Positions 13,634 through 22,492 of a DNA stretch of 30,499 nucleotides are shown piece by piece (position 1 is the first letter of the stretch; every line of letters begins with the position of its first letter). The notes under the pieces were generated by a model. That model worked only from the letters and a program-made list of their open reading frames with translations. It had not been told where the DNA came from and ran no database searches. Source of the stretch: an uncultured Bacilli bacterium (GTDB taxonomy: Bacteria; Bacillota_I; Bacilli_A; RF39; UBA660); contig CAJUNG010000018.1 of NCBI GenBank assembly GCA_910587725.1, forward strand, positions 1 to 30,499, read 5' to 3'. The translations under genes and the position numbers were made by a program.

Positions 13634-14842
13634 TTTTAGTTACAATTTCTTGATTCTTAAACTTAGTCATTAATAAAGTTCGCATTTTAGGAAGTAAATA
13701 ACCATAAAATCTCTGTCGAATCTTTGGTGTAATTTCCATTCTTTCTTTAGGATTTTCCAAATCTTCTCCACAAACAAGCCTTAATAATCCTCTATCTTCT
13801 TCTGTCAAGTCATCAATAATAACACAATCGATAACATCTTTAGGAAAAGGAAAATAATTATAGATAGAAATCACACACTCGGAATCAACTCCAGGCTCTC
13901 TATCTAAAATCATATCCAAGTTTCGACATCGATTATCAGGGTTTAAATACAACTCACCATAAGCCGCGATTCTTTCCATTGCATTTTCTGGGAAATCCAT
14001 ATAGAAATTTAACTCCTTTATATTTTCAGATAAGCGAAGTTTTCGAAGTGCTCTCATCTCAGCTTGTCTTATCGCTTCACTCGTAGTCCCTAATTTTTCT
14101 CCAATCCTTTCATTCTTCAAACCCATCCCATATTTTAAAATTAGCGTAGCAAGTTCATTTTCTTTTAAATGACAATCCAATAATAGCTTTTGCACAACCA
14201 ATCTCATTTGAAGAGAATCTGCCTGTTCTTCAACACTATATTCAAAATCAAAAAAATTATCACCAAATGTACGGGAACATTCATCATCATCACCATCAAT
14301 CAAGCAATCCATACTGACAACAAGCTTTTGATTTTCTAATAAACTTTCTAACTTAGAAACAGACATTTTTAATTTCTCGGCATATTCTTCAATTGTAGAA
14401 CTTGTTTTTCCAGCCTTTTCATCCACTGATTTTAAATAAAAATATTGATATAATTTTTCATATTTTTCAGAAGGAATAGAAATCGTAGTCCCATGTTTAG
14501 CAAGTTTGCGAACAATTTTCTGTCGAATCCGATCATACGCATAAGTGGAAAGACGACATTGTTTAGACAAATCAAATTTATCGATTGCCTCCATTAGTCC
14601 AATATTTCCCTCTTGAACTAGGTCAAGGAAAGGAAGTCCTCGATTCATATACTTTTTAGCAACACTAACCACCAATCGTAGATTACTTTCAATAAGCTTT
14701 TTCTAGCCGTCATATCTCCCTGAGCCAAAAGTTCAAAAAGATTTCGTTCCTCTTCCTCCGATAAAAGAGGAATTTCATTAATTTCATGAATATACTGACC
14801 AGTACTATCAGAAGAATAGTATTCATTATTTATTTTATTCAT
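13611..14842 (-). pseudogene. Second sigma-70-like gene with extra C-terminal module, frameshifted
   Basis: Two overlapping frames encode one sigma-70-family protein of about 410 residues. The first (ATG 14842, GAGGTG upstream) runs through IHEINEIPLLSEEEERNLF and stops soon after residue 49. The second continues as ESNLRLVVSVAKKY, LDLVQEGNIGLMEA (region 2) and STYAYDRIRQKIVR (region 2.4). It then has a region 3 and a region 4 helix-turn-helix (IGEKLGTTSEAIRQAEMRALRKLR). Adding one A in the five-A run (plus-strand T5 at 14698-14702) restores ...ARKKLIESNLR. A deletion, a sequencing error, or recoding by a -1 shift at AAA-AAG are all possible. After region 4 there are about 150 more residues, ending in a module shared with the upstream paralogue (FYGYLLPKMRTLL). 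The gene starts 24 bases after that paralogue. Confidence 0.8.
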
Positions 14843-14866
14843 ATTTTATTACACCTCATATCATTT

Positions 14867-16384
14867 TTAACCAATCATCTGCTTAACTAATGGAGTTTCT
14901 ACTAATTTTTCACCATCAGAATCAGATACATTTTGATGAAGAATTCCATCACAAATCTCATTAAATACATTCTCTTTTGTCTCTACAAAATCGAATACTT
15001 TCGCCTTCAACTCCTCGTCTGGAAAAGAATTTATCAAGAAAAGAATTGCCTTATGTCGAAAAAACTGTTGAAGAAGTTCAGAAAAGGACGAAGAAGAAAG
15101 CACTTCCCACAATGTTTGAAAAAATTTCTCATCAAAATATCCATCACTATAGATATCTAATGGTTTGATCAATTTTTCACATGCGCTACGTTTTTTCATA
15201 ACCCTTTCTGGATGAGTCAACAATCTTTTAATTTTTGGAAGTACACTTCCATAAAGTTTACTTCTTTCTTTATTTCCAAATCCTTCTTGTACCATAGGAT
15301 GAAGTAAATCACTCCCATTTCCTAACCAAATTAAATGCTTTTCCTCTGCGAATAATTCTGTTTCAATAAGCAAATCCACTTCTTCCTTAGTACCACCAAC
15401 AAGTTCATAAATCGTTTTCTTCGCTTTACGATGCCTTTTTGTAGAAGGAACAAAATTCTCAATCTCCTCCTTCTTCCTTTCTCTTGGCACTTTTGCATCA
15501 AAAATAAAATCAGAGCTTTTTTTATCTCGACTAGATGCCCAGTATTCTACTAATTTTCTTTGGGCTTGATTAGGATAAAGGGCATAAGGAACAAATTCCA
15601 AAAGCAAAGCACAATCACGAATTTTTTTCAAAGCACTGGCTTCTATTTGGGCAATACGGGCACGAGTAACTCCACCTAAAATTTGTCCGACTTCCTCTTG
15701 TGTTAAAACCCCGATACCATAAAAGTCAAAACAAAACCGTAATACCTCTATTTCTTTAGAAGTCAAATTTGCCTCTTGAAAAAGTGTCTCTAAATCACTT
15801 CCCAATTGCGAAGAAAGATAATCCTCTTCTAAATTCAAAGGAGACGGAATCTGACTACCAAACTCAAACTCCTCTTGTACCAAATAAGACCAACTGAGAA
15901 ACGAAGTATCCAAAAATTCTAGCTCAGAGATTTGTCCCTCAGAAAGAGAAAGCTCCTTTGCAAGCTCACTAATCGTCGGACTACGATGATATCGTTGTTG
16001 TAAATTCTGATAACACTGACGATATTTTTCTAATCGTTCATACCTTTCTACCGAAAGTTTAAACTTTTTACCCTTTGATGCAAAAGCTCTCTTAATGAAT
16101 TTAAAAATCCAAAAATAAGCATAGTTTAAAAAACGACAATCTTTAGTAAAATCAAAATTCTGCGCTGCCTTCATCAACCCTAAGTTTCCCTCTTGAACAA
16201 TATCAAGAAAGGAAAAACCATAATTTTTTCCCACACCAATATATTTTTTGGCAATATGAACAACAAGGGGAAGAAAACTCTCAATCAAGCGGGAAATAGA
16301 AGAAGCATCATTTTCTAAAACACCAATACCGAGAAGATATTCCTCCTCTTTAAATAAAAAAGGAATTTTAGCAATTTCTTGCAT
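14867..16384 (-). CDS. Sigma-70-family-like factor with long C-terminal extension
   Basis: The 505-residue protein has the core of a group 3-like sigma factor. Region 2 spans about 33-105 (FLDIVQEGNLGLMKA, RFLNYAYFWIFKFIKR), region 3 about 112-165, and region 4 about 205-258 with a helix-turn-helix (LTQEEVGQILGGVTRARIAQIE). It then adds about 245 residues that sigma factors normally lack. That extension includes a module at about 324-390 (IYELVGGTKEEVDLLIETEL, LYGSVLPKIKRLL) that is also found in the tandem paralogue. Region 1.1 is absent. It should direct RNA polymerase to a special promoter set; the regulon is unknown. A TTGACT-TATAAT promoter lies upstream and GGGGG precedes the ATG. It is first in a two-gene operon. 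Confidence 0.85.
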   Translation of the reverse strand: MQEIAKIPFLFKEEEYLLGIGVLENDASSISRLIESFLPLVVHIAKKYIGVGKNYGFSFLDIVQEGNLGLMKAAQNFDFTKDCRFLNYAYFWIFKFIKRAFASKGKKFKLSVERYERLEKYRQCYQNLQQRYHRSPTISELAKELSLSEGQISELEFLDTSFLSWSYLVQEEFEFGSQIPSPLNLEEDYLSSQLGSDLETLFQEANLTSKEIEVLRFCFDFYGIGVLTQEEVGQILGGVTRARIAQIEASALKKIRDCALLLEFVPYALYPNQAQRKLVEYWASSRDKKSSDFIFDAKVPRERKKEEIENFVPSTKRHRKAKKTIYELVGGTKEEVDLLIETELFAEEKHLIWLGNGSDLLHPMVQEGFGNKERSKLYGSVLPKIKRLLTHPERVMKKRSACEKLIKPLDIYSDGYFDEKFFQTLWEVLSSSSFSELLQQFFRHKAILFLINSFPDEELKAKVFDFVETKENVFNEICDGILHQNVSDSDGEKLVETPLVKQMIG

Positions 16385-16412
16385 TTTATTTCCCCCTTAA
16401 ATTCTAATTAGC

Positions 16413-16433
16413 AAAAGGAATCCATTCCCTTTT
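16413..16433 (-). promoter_or_regulatory. Hairpin in the leader of the sigma-like operon
   Basis: AAAAGGAAT (16413-16421) and ATTCCCTTTT (16424-16433) form a compact hairpin with one bulge, between the promoter and the ribosome-binding site. No T run follows on the minus strand, so it is not a terminator. The role is unknown. Confidence 0.45.
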
Positions 16434-16442
16434 CCGGCACAT

Positions 16443-16471
16443 ATTATAGCAAAAATAAGGAAAAAAGTCAA
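16443..16471 (-). promoter_or_regulatory. Strong sigma-A promoter of the sigma-like operon
   Basis: Minus-strand TTGACT (16471-16466), 17 bases, then TATAAT (16448-16443) preceded by TGC, an extended -10. The -35 lies right beside the T run of the pdp terminator. Confidence 0.8.
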
Positions 16472-16472
16472 G

Positions 16473-16500
16473 AAAAAACGCTAGTGTTAAAACACTAACG
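16473..16500 (-). terminator. Terminator of the nucleoside phosphorylase gene
   Basis: Minus-strand CGTTAGTGTT (16500-16491) pairs with AACACTAGCG (16488-16479) with one G-T pair, followed by six T (16478-16473). Confidence 0.9.
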
Positions 16501-16511
16501 TGAGAAACTTC

Positions 16512-18188
16512 TTACTCTTCTGGAACATTCATCAGAATCAAATCATCTACTGAAAGTTCAGACATATCTAAAGGATTAGTAAAAGATTCTTGAGAAGAAA
16601 TATCAAAATCATCCTGTTTTGTTTCTAAAAAGGAATTTTCTTGAACCTCTTCCATCTCGCTATTGGTATCTATAGAAGAGGTAGAAAAATCAAAATCCTC
16701 AGAAGGAGAAACAAATGCTTTTCTTTCCTCCTCATCTACAGGAGAATCTTCAATAACTTTTTCTGGTTCTTGCTTACTTTCTTGTTCCATTTCTTCTTCT
16801 GATACTAAAGCAGGTTGTACTTCTTTATCCACTTCATCTTCTGAAGGCGGAGTAGAAGGATTATTTTCTTCCTCATGAGAGGCTTCCTCTTTCTCATTCG
16901 AAACCTCGTGATTCGTATCCTCTTCATTTTTCTCTTCTTTTAAATCAGAAAAATCTTCTTCAATAATATAAAAATCATCAACTTTAATTTCCATCAAAGG
17001 CGCATCTTTTTTTAAGCAAAGGGTACAAAGCACATCCCCAGGTTTTACAAAATCCCCTATCTTTTTATTTAATACAATTCCAACAGAAGAATCAATCTTA
17101 TCTTCCTTCGTCAATCTTCCCGCACCAAGAAGTAAAGATAATCTTCCAAATTGATAAGCATCCATATCCACGATACATCCACCCTTTGGCGAATAAACTC
17201 TCTGAATATTTTTACTAATCGAAAGTTTCGATAAATCTCCCCCTTGAGACTCGACCATCTCTACAAATTTATCATAAGCCTTTCCATTTTTGATTACCTC
17301 TTCTACTTGTTCTTGGGCAACAGATACATCAATTTGTTTTCCCATTGCCACCATTTGTGCAGCTAAGGACTTGCATAATGCCACTAAGTAATTGTCCTCG
17401 CCACCCTTTAAAATCTTCATCGCTTCTACGACTTCCAAAGCATTTCCAACCGAAGTTCCTAAAGGAATATCCATATAAGTTACTAATGTTTCTACATGAC
17501 GATTATACTTAGTACCAATTTTTTTCATCAAACGTGCAGCAGCTAGCGCCTCTTCCTTCGTTTTCAATAGTGCTCCACTACCCACTTTAACATCCAACAT
17601 AATATTAGGCGCTCCAGAAGCAATCTTTTTACTCATAATACTAATCGCAATTAAAGGAATCGATTCGACCGTCCCCGTGACATCACGAAGGGCATAAATC
17701 ATTTTATCAAGTGGTGTCAAATTGGCCGTTTGAGAAGCAATGGCAATGCCAATTTTATTGACCTGGTGCAAAAACTCTTCTTCAGTTAAATCCACACGAA
17801 ACCCAGGAATACTTTCTAACTTATCGATGGTCCCTCCTGTAAACCCAAGGCCTCTACCACTAAGTTTAGCAAGATGCACACCAAGAGAGGCAACAATCGG
17901 TCCTACAATTAATGTCGTTTTATCGCCAACTCCACCGGTAGAATGTTTATCGACAACCGCACCTTCTATACTAGATAAATCTAAAACATCCCCACTGTTA
18001 ATAAACAAATCAGTTAATGCAAATACTTCCGCATCAGAAAGACCATGAATACAAATTGCCATCAGTAAACTACTCATCTGATAGTCAGGAACATCGCCAT
18101 TCATATATCCATAAAATGAAAATCGAAGCTCTTCTTCGGTTAGCTCTTTTCCCTCTCGTTTCTTTGCGAGTATGTCGACCATATTCAT
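16512..18188 (-). CDS. pdp: Pyrimidine-nucleoside (thymidine) phosphorylase with acidic C-terminal tail
   Basis: This enzyme splits thymidine, uridine or deoxyuridine with phosphate into base and (deoxy)ribose-1-phosphate. The core (1 to about 410) has the phosphate-binding KHSTGGVGDK (81-90), the family signature with SGRGLGFTGGTIDKLES (110-126) and the C-terminal lipoyl-like domain (about 333-405, with VKPGDVLC). The usual length is about 430 residues, but here the protein has 558. Residues about 411-558 are a Glu/Ser-rich, disordered-looking tail ending in SELSVDDLILMNVPEE. The frame is continuous into a good terminator, so the tail is genuinely encoded. AAAGGGG precedes the ATG, and a TTGCGC-TATACT promoter lies upstream. 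It stands alone rather than with deoxyribonucleoside-catabolism genes. Confidence 0.93.
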   Translation of the reverse strand: MNMVDILAKKREGKELTEEELRFSFYGYMNGDVPDYQMSSLLMAICIHGLSDAEVFALTDLFINSGDVLDLSSIEGAVVDKHSTGGVGDKTTLIVGPIVASLGVHLAKLSGRGLGFTGGTIDKLESIPGFRVDLTEEEFLHQVNKIGIAIASQTANLTPLDKMIYALRDVTGTVESIPLIAISIMSKKIASGAPNIMLDVKVGSGALLKTKEEALAAARLMKKIGTKYNRHVETLVTYMDIPLGTSVGNALEVVEAMKILKGGEDNYLVALCKSLAAQMVAMGKQIDVSVAQEQVEEVIKNGKAYDKFVEMVESQGGDLSKLSISKNIQRVYSPKGGCIVDMDAYQFGRLSLLLGAGRLTKEDKIDSSVGIVLNKKIGDFVKPGDVLCTLCLKKDAPLMEIKVDDFYIIEEDFSDLKEEKNEEDTNHEVSNEKEEASHEEENNPSTPPSEDEVDKEVQPALVSEEEMEQESKQEPEKVIEDSPVDEEERKAFVSPSEDFDFSTSSIDTNSEMEEVQENSFLETKQDDFDISSQESFTNPLDMSELSVDDLILMNVPEE

Positions 18189-18220
18189 TTTTCACATCCC
18201 CTTTACTCTTCCCTGAGAAT

Positions 18221-18249
18221 AGTATACTAAAAAAAAGAAAGATGCGCAA
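18221..18249 (-). promoter_or_regulatory. Promoter of the nucleoside phosphorylase gene
   Basis: Minus-strand TTGCGC (18249-18244), 17 bases, then TATACT (18226-18221), about 30 bases before the start codon. Confidence 0.6.
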
Positions 18250-18440
18250 GATACTTATCTAGACGAAAAATCATACTCTACTTTCCAATAACCGATAATG
18301 AATAAGCAAAATTTATCGATAATGTTAAAAATTTTCTATGCCTTATTATTCTTTACTCCCTACTACCATTTAACTAAACATTAAAAAACATAGAATTAAG
18401 ATTCTAATGACATCCTCTTATTCCATGTTCTTTCATCTAA

Positions 18441-18797
18441 TTATCTTATTTTCTGTTCAATTAATTTAATTACTCTTTCTGGTTCACTCACAAGTAGATG
18501 ATACAAATCTGGATGTTTGCGAAGTTCTCGAATCAATTCGATTTCATCCTTTGCAATATTCATTCCATAATCGACATCATCCTCTGCAACAACATAATTT
18601 TCCGTACCAAGCAAATACGTAAAATCCACATGCAAAACATCCGCAATATCAAGTAAAGTCTCTAAAGTTGGTGTTCTTGTTCCTTTTTCATAACAGCAAA
18701 CACTCACCTTCGTTACGCCAACTCTTGCTCCAAGTTCCTCTTGTGTCAGTCCAACCTTTTTTCTAATCTCTTTTAACCGTTTACTGAACAGCAACAT
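18441..18797 (-). CDS. XRE-family helix-turn-helix regulator
   Basis: The 118-residue protein has an N-terminal Cro/C1-type helix-turn-helix (about residues 5-60, with RLKEIRKKVGLTQEELGARVGVTKVSVCCYEKG and the family end motif FTYLLG). A helical C-terminal part (about 75-118) probably dimerises. Upstream in-frame codons could extend it, but GAGGTG lies six bases before the ATG at 18797. Its promoter is a perfect consensus, unusual for a regulator unless it represses itself. No toxin or prophage partner is adjacent, so its targets are unknown. Confidence 0.88.
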   Translation of the reverse strand: MLLFSKRLKEIRKKVGLTQEELGARVGVTKVSVCCYEKGTRTPTLETLLDIADVLHVDFTYLLGTENYVVAEDDVDYGMNIAKDEIELIRELRKHPDLYHLLVSEPERVIKLIEQKIR

Positions 18798-18879
18798 CCA
18801 CATCACCTCAAATTTTTTCGCAATCCTAAAAGCGACAAAGAAGTAATTATACAATATCTCGTATCAAATTCCTGTATTT

Positions 18880-18908
18880 ATTATATAGGAGCAACTACCC
18901 TTTGTCAA
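18880..18908 (-). promoter_or_regulatory. Consensus sigma-A promoter of the XRE regulator
   Basis: Minus-strand TTGACA (18908-18903), exactly 17 bases, TATAAT (18885-18880). The leader of about 75 bases contains a short TAC/GTA dyad that could be an operator. Confidence 0.85.
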
Positions 18909-18947
18909 ACCATTTCGCATAAGAAGAAAAGAAACGATAGGAAAATT

Positions 18948-19361
18948 TTAACAGTTCTTCATCTCAATTTTCATACTCTCTTCTTTACTTTCTGAAAAGC
19001 TTTCTTCTTCATCTTCTTCCTGATGCAAATGAACATCATCTTGTCGGTGAACATGCGAAATAAAAGTAACTCTTTCTCCAATCACTTCTAAGACGTAACG
19101 CTTTTCACCGTCTTTGTCGATAATCCTAGAACGTAAACGGCCACGAACAGAAATAATATCGCCTTTTCGACAATGCTTTGCTGTATTTTCCGCAACATTG
19201 TCAAACAACATCACATCGATAAAATCTGTTTCATACTCGCCAGATGCATTCTTAAACCCTCTAGTAATGGCAAGAGTAACCCAAGAGAAAGAACGCTTTC
19301 CCTCACCGTCCCTAACCTCAGGACTTCTCACGAGACGCCCGACCAAACCAAGTTGATTCAT
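18948..19361 (-). CDS. ssb: Single-stranded-DNA-binding protein, SsbB-like
   Basis: The 137-residue product has an OB-fold SSB domain (about 1-103) with NQLGLVGRLVRSPEVR, FSWVTLAITR and DFIDVMLFDNVAENTAKHCRKGD. It binds single-stranded DNA in replication, repair or uptake. The usual C-terminal DDDIPF tip that recruits partner proteins is missing. Instead there is an acidic tail ending KIEMKNC. That makes it more like a secondary SSB than the replication SSB. Eighteen upstream in-frame residues are rejected because AAGGAGG lies eight bases before the ATG at 19361. rpsF and rpsR, the usual neighbours of the main ssb, are absent here. Confidence 0.9.
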   Translation of the reverse strand: MNQLGLVGRLVRSPEVRDGEGKRSFSWVTLAITRGFKNASGEYETDFIDVMLFDNVAENTAKHCRKGDIISVRGRLRSRIIDKDGEKRYVLEVIGERVTFISHVHRQDDVHLHQEEDEEESFSESKEESMKIEMKNC

Positions 19362-19421
19362 ATAAAATTCCTCCTTTCGTCCTAAGACTCTATCACAAAG
19401 AAAACAGGGGTGCAAACGGCC

Positions 19422-19437
19422 AAATTTAAAATTTCAC
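19422..19437. repeat. 16-bp direct repeat, copy 1
   Basis: AAATTTAAAATTTCAC, identical to 19501-19516. It contains a near-palindromic AAATTTAAAATTT and lies upstream of the ssb-like gene. Confidence 0.6.
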
Positions 19438-19500
19438 CCTTAGAAGAAAAATTAAATTTGTCAAAGAAAATGAAAAAAAGAAATCCGTAAATCGTGCTGA

Positions 19501-19516
19501 AAATTTAAAATTTCAC
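19501..19516. repeat. 16-bp direct repeat, copy 2
   Basis: Second copy of AAATTTAAAATTTCAC, just after the sufB stop, 79 bases from copy 1. Confidence 0.6.
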
Positions 19517-19519
19517 TAA

Positions 19520-20827
19520 TTACAAATTTCTTTTCAATAACTGATTTAATTCGACTGCATACTCCATTGGTAACTCTTCGCGAAACTTTTCAATAAATCC
19601 TAAAACAATCAATTCTGTTGCTTTTTCCCTCGTAAGTCCTCGACTCATTAAATAAAATAAATTAGATGGGGAAACCCTAGAAACCGTCGCCTCATGTTCA
19701 ATTTTACTAGAGGAATTAGAAACGATATTCACAGGAATTGTATCGCTTTTTGAATCCTCATCTAAAATCAAAGTATCACATTTGACAAAAGATTCTGAAC
19801 AAGTTGCTTCCCTTTTGATGTCCACTTTACCACGATACGTTGCATTCCCACCATTTCTAGAAATACTCTTAGACAAAATCATACTCTTAGTATTCTTTCC
19901 CAGATGAATCATTCGAGCCCCAGTATCTTGCTCCTGATTTTTAGAAGCAACACTAATGGTAATGCAAGTGCCCTTAGCATAATCTCCCTTTAAAATACAA
20001 GCAGGATACTTCATATTCATATGAGAACCAACATTTCCATCAATCCACTCCATTTCTCCATAAGAATCCACAAGTGCTCGCTTAGTGACTAAATTATTAA
20101 CATTGACCGCCCAATTTTGAATCGTTGTATATCGACATTTACTATGTTTTCCAACATAAATCTCAACAACTGCAGCATGCAAGCTATCCGTAGAATAAGT
20201 CGGTGCTGTACAACCCTCAATATAATGAAGTTCACTACCTTCATCGACAATAATCAAAGTTCTCTCAAATTGTCCCATATTTTGACTATTGATACGAAAA
20301 TAACTCTGAAGCGGTCGATTTAACTTCGTATGAGGGGGAATATAAATAAAACTTCCTCCACTAAATACACTAGAATTTAATGCTGCAAACTTATTGTCTG
20401 TGAAAGGAACAATTTTACCAAAAAACTTTTCCGCAATTTCTCGATGATTTTTTAATCCATCTTCAATTGAGGTAAAAATAATCTTTTTTTCTTCCAACTC
20501 CCGAATCATGTTATGATAAATAACTTCGCTTTCATACTGGACGCCAATTCCATCCATATGTGTTTCTGCTTCCATAACACCAACACGTTCAAGTTCTGAC
20601 TGAATGGGAGAAGAGATTTGACGCCAATCATTCACAACTGGAGTTAAAGAACTTTTATAATACGTAATTGAATCAAAATCAATGGAAAAAGAAGGACCAA
20701 AAGAAGGAAATGGCAATTTTTCAAAAGCACGATATGCTTTCTTGCGAAACGATAAAATTTCTGCGCTTTCCTGCTTAATCTTGGAAATTTCTTCGATTGA
20801 TGAAAGACTAAGACCTTTAACTTCCAT
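19520..20827 (-). CDS. sufB: Fe-S cluster assembly scaffold protein SufB
   Basis: SufB with SufC (and SufD) forms the scaffold on which nascent Fe-S clusters are built. The 435-residue protein has a helical N-terminal part and the SufBD beta-helix core. Conserved features include EGCTAP, SRNGGNATYRGKV, and the C-terminal EHEATVSRVSPSNLFYLMSRGL. It is slightly shorter than the usual 465 residues. It is the last gene of the sufCDSUB operon, 14 bases after sufU. The retained Cys in EGCTAP and the EHEA region suggest an active scaffold. Confidence 0.96.
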   Translation of the reverse strand: MEVKGLSLSSIEEISKIKQESAEILSFRKKAYRAFEKLPFPSFGPSFSIDFDSITYYKSSLTPVVNDWRQISSPIQSELERVGVMEAETHMDGIGVQYESEVIYHNMIRELEEKKIIFTSIEDGLKNHREIAEKFFGKIVPFTDNKFAALNSSVFSGGSFIYIPPHTKLNRPLQSYFRINSQNMGQFERTLIIVDEGSELHYIEGCTAPTYSTDSLHAAVVEIYVGKHSKCRYTTIQNWAVNVNNLVTKRALVDSYGEMEWIDGNVGSHMNMKYPACILKGDYAKGTCITISVASKNQEQDTGARMIHLGKNTKSMILSKSISRNGGNATYRGKVDIKREATCSESFVKCDTLILDEDSKSDTIPVNIVSNSSSKIEHEATVSRVSPSNLFYLMSRGLTREKATELIVLGFIEKFREELPMEYAVELNQLLKRNL

Positions 20828-20841
20828 ATCGCACCTCTTTT

Positions 20842-21270
20842 CTATTTTTGATTTTCACTATCCAAAGCTTCTTTTAAAGACACAAACGGCAACATTGCGC
20901 ACTTTTTTCGATTTGGTTGCAAATAAGTTTCTTCATAAATATTCAAATCTTTTAAAACTTCTTGTTCATATTCTCTTTCTTCAATCATGTTCTCATAGTT
21001 TTCCAAAACTTTTCTCGCTTCTTCCACGCTGCACCCAAGTAACCGTTCAATCATCACCGAAGTTGCCGAAGTAGAAATTGCACACGCCTCTCCAGAAAAA
21101 CGAATATCTTCAATAATCCCATCCACAATCTTGTACTGAATATCCAAGTGGTCGATGCAACTTTCATTATTGGTATGATACATCTGATATTCGTCACTTT
21201 CAATGAGTCCATGATGAACTGGATTTTGATAATGTTCTAAAATCATCTCTCGCTTTAATACTGCATCCAT
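20842..21270 (-). CDS. sufU: Sulfur-transfer protein SufU
   Basis: SufU is a zinc-dependent sulfurtransferase that accepts persulfide sulfur from SufS in Gram-positive bacteria. The 142-residue protein keeps all four metal ligands of the family: Cys38 and Asp40 (in SCIDH), Cys63 (GEACAIS) and Cys124 (KKCAMLPF). The insert between the second and third Cys that distinguishes SufU from IscU is present. It lies between sufS and sufB, as in Bacillus. The start ATG has AGAGGTG upstream. Confidence 0.95.
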   Translation of the reverse strand: MDAVLKREMILEHYQNPVHHGLIESDEYQMYHTNNESCIDHLDIQYKIVDGIIEDIRFSGEACAISTSATSVMIERLLGCSVEEARKVLENYENMIEEREYEQEVLKDLNIYEETYLQPNRKKCAMLPFVSLKEALDSENQK

Positions 21271-21290
21271 TTTTACACCTCTTTCTTCAT

Positions 21291-22484
21291 TTAAAGTATC
21301 ACTTTAAAAATATTTTCCGAATCCTTTAATACCCGTATCAACTCATCAACTTCTTCTTTAGTATTGTAAAAATACAAACTGATTCGGCAAGTGTTATTCA
21401 CATGAATTGCATTTTTAAGGGTTTTTGCACAATGATTTCCTGCCCGAACACAAATATGATAATGATTTAAATAAACTGCGGTATCTTGAGAAAAAACATC
21501 CTTTAAATTAAAAGCAACATTAGAAGATAAGATATTTTCATTATATAAAATAATATTCGGAATCTTTTTTAGTTCAGAAATTAAATAATCACGAACCTCT
21601 TTTTCCTGCTTCTCTATAGCTTCGTACCCAAGATGATTCAAATAGTCAATCGCCGCTCCCAAGCCAATAACTCCAGCAATATTTGGAGTACCTGCTTCTA
21701 ATTTAGAGGGCAAGGACTTTAGTGCGTAGTTTCCTTCTAAATCAAAAGAAGTATTCATTCCTCCACCATAAGAAGTTGGTCGCATCTTAGATAATAAATC
21801 CAATCGGCCATATAATACACCAACACCCGTAGGACCCAACATCTTATGTGCAGAAAAAGCTAAAAAGTCAATATGACTAGACTGCACATCTACTTTACGA
21901 TGAGGAACACTCTGAGCAGCATCGACAACAAACAAAATTCCCTTCTCTTGACACAATTTTCCAATCTCCTGCACTGGACGGATATCTCCTAAAACATTGG
22001 TAACATGAGCAATAGAAATCACCTTAGTCTTTTCGGTAATTGACATCGAAACATTCTCAAGGGTCACCTCATTATCCGCAGTTAAAGGAATAAAACGAAC
22101 CACAATTCCACATTTTTCTTGTAAATAAAACCACGGAAGAATATTCGATGCATGTTCAGATACCGTAAGGAGTACCTCATCTCCCTCCTTTAAATAATCC
22201 TCCATAAAACCAAAAACAATCCGATTTAAAGAGTCGGTTGCTCCTGAGGTAAACACCACCTCTGAGGAAGAAGAAGCATTGATTAAATGACAAACCTTAT
22301 CACGAACCCCTTCATATAACATATCTACTTTCAAACTATTATCGTAATCCCCACGATGTGCATTTGCAGTATATTTCGTATAATAATCCTTTACCGCATC
22401 TACCACCACATTAGGTTTTAATGTAGTCGCACCATTATCAAAATAGATTAAACCAGACTTTAAGATTTCAAAATCCTCTCGCAT
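21291..22484 (-). CDS. sufS: Cysteine desulfurase SufS
   Basis: A PLP-dependent group II cysteine desulfurase that takes sulfur from cysteine and passes it to SufU. The 397-residue protein carries the PLP lysine Lys214 in SAHKMLG, the nearby cofactor contacts (VDAAQS at about 187-192), and the catalytic loop Cys352 in RAGNHCAK. The frame is open to a GTG at 22496 that overlaps the sufD stop (GTGA). I choose the ATG at 22484 because MREDFEILK fits the family N-terminus and GGGAGGTGAT lies just upstream. GTG codons at 22496 or 22487 remain possible. Confidence 0.96.
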   Translation of the reverse strand: MREDFEILKSGLIYFDNGATTLKPNVVVDAVKDYYTKYTANAHRGDYDNSLKVDMLYEGVRDKVCHLINASSSSEVVFTSGATDSLNRIVFGFMEDYLKEGDEVLLTVSEHASNILPWFYLQEKCGIVVRFIPLTADNEVTLENVSMSITEKTKVISIAHVTNVLGDIRPVQEIGKLCQEKGILFVVDAAQSVPHRKVDVQSSHIDFLAFSAHKMLGPTGVGVLYGRLDLLSKMRPTSYGGGMNTSFDLEGNYALKSLPSKLEAGTPNIAGVIGLGAAIDYLNHLGYEAIEKQEKEVRDYLISELKKIPNIILYNENILSSNVAFNLKDVFSQDTAVYLNHYHICVRAGNHCAKTLKNAIHVNNTCRISLYFYNTKEEVDELIRVLKDSENIFKVIL

Positions 22485-22492
22485 CACTTTTA

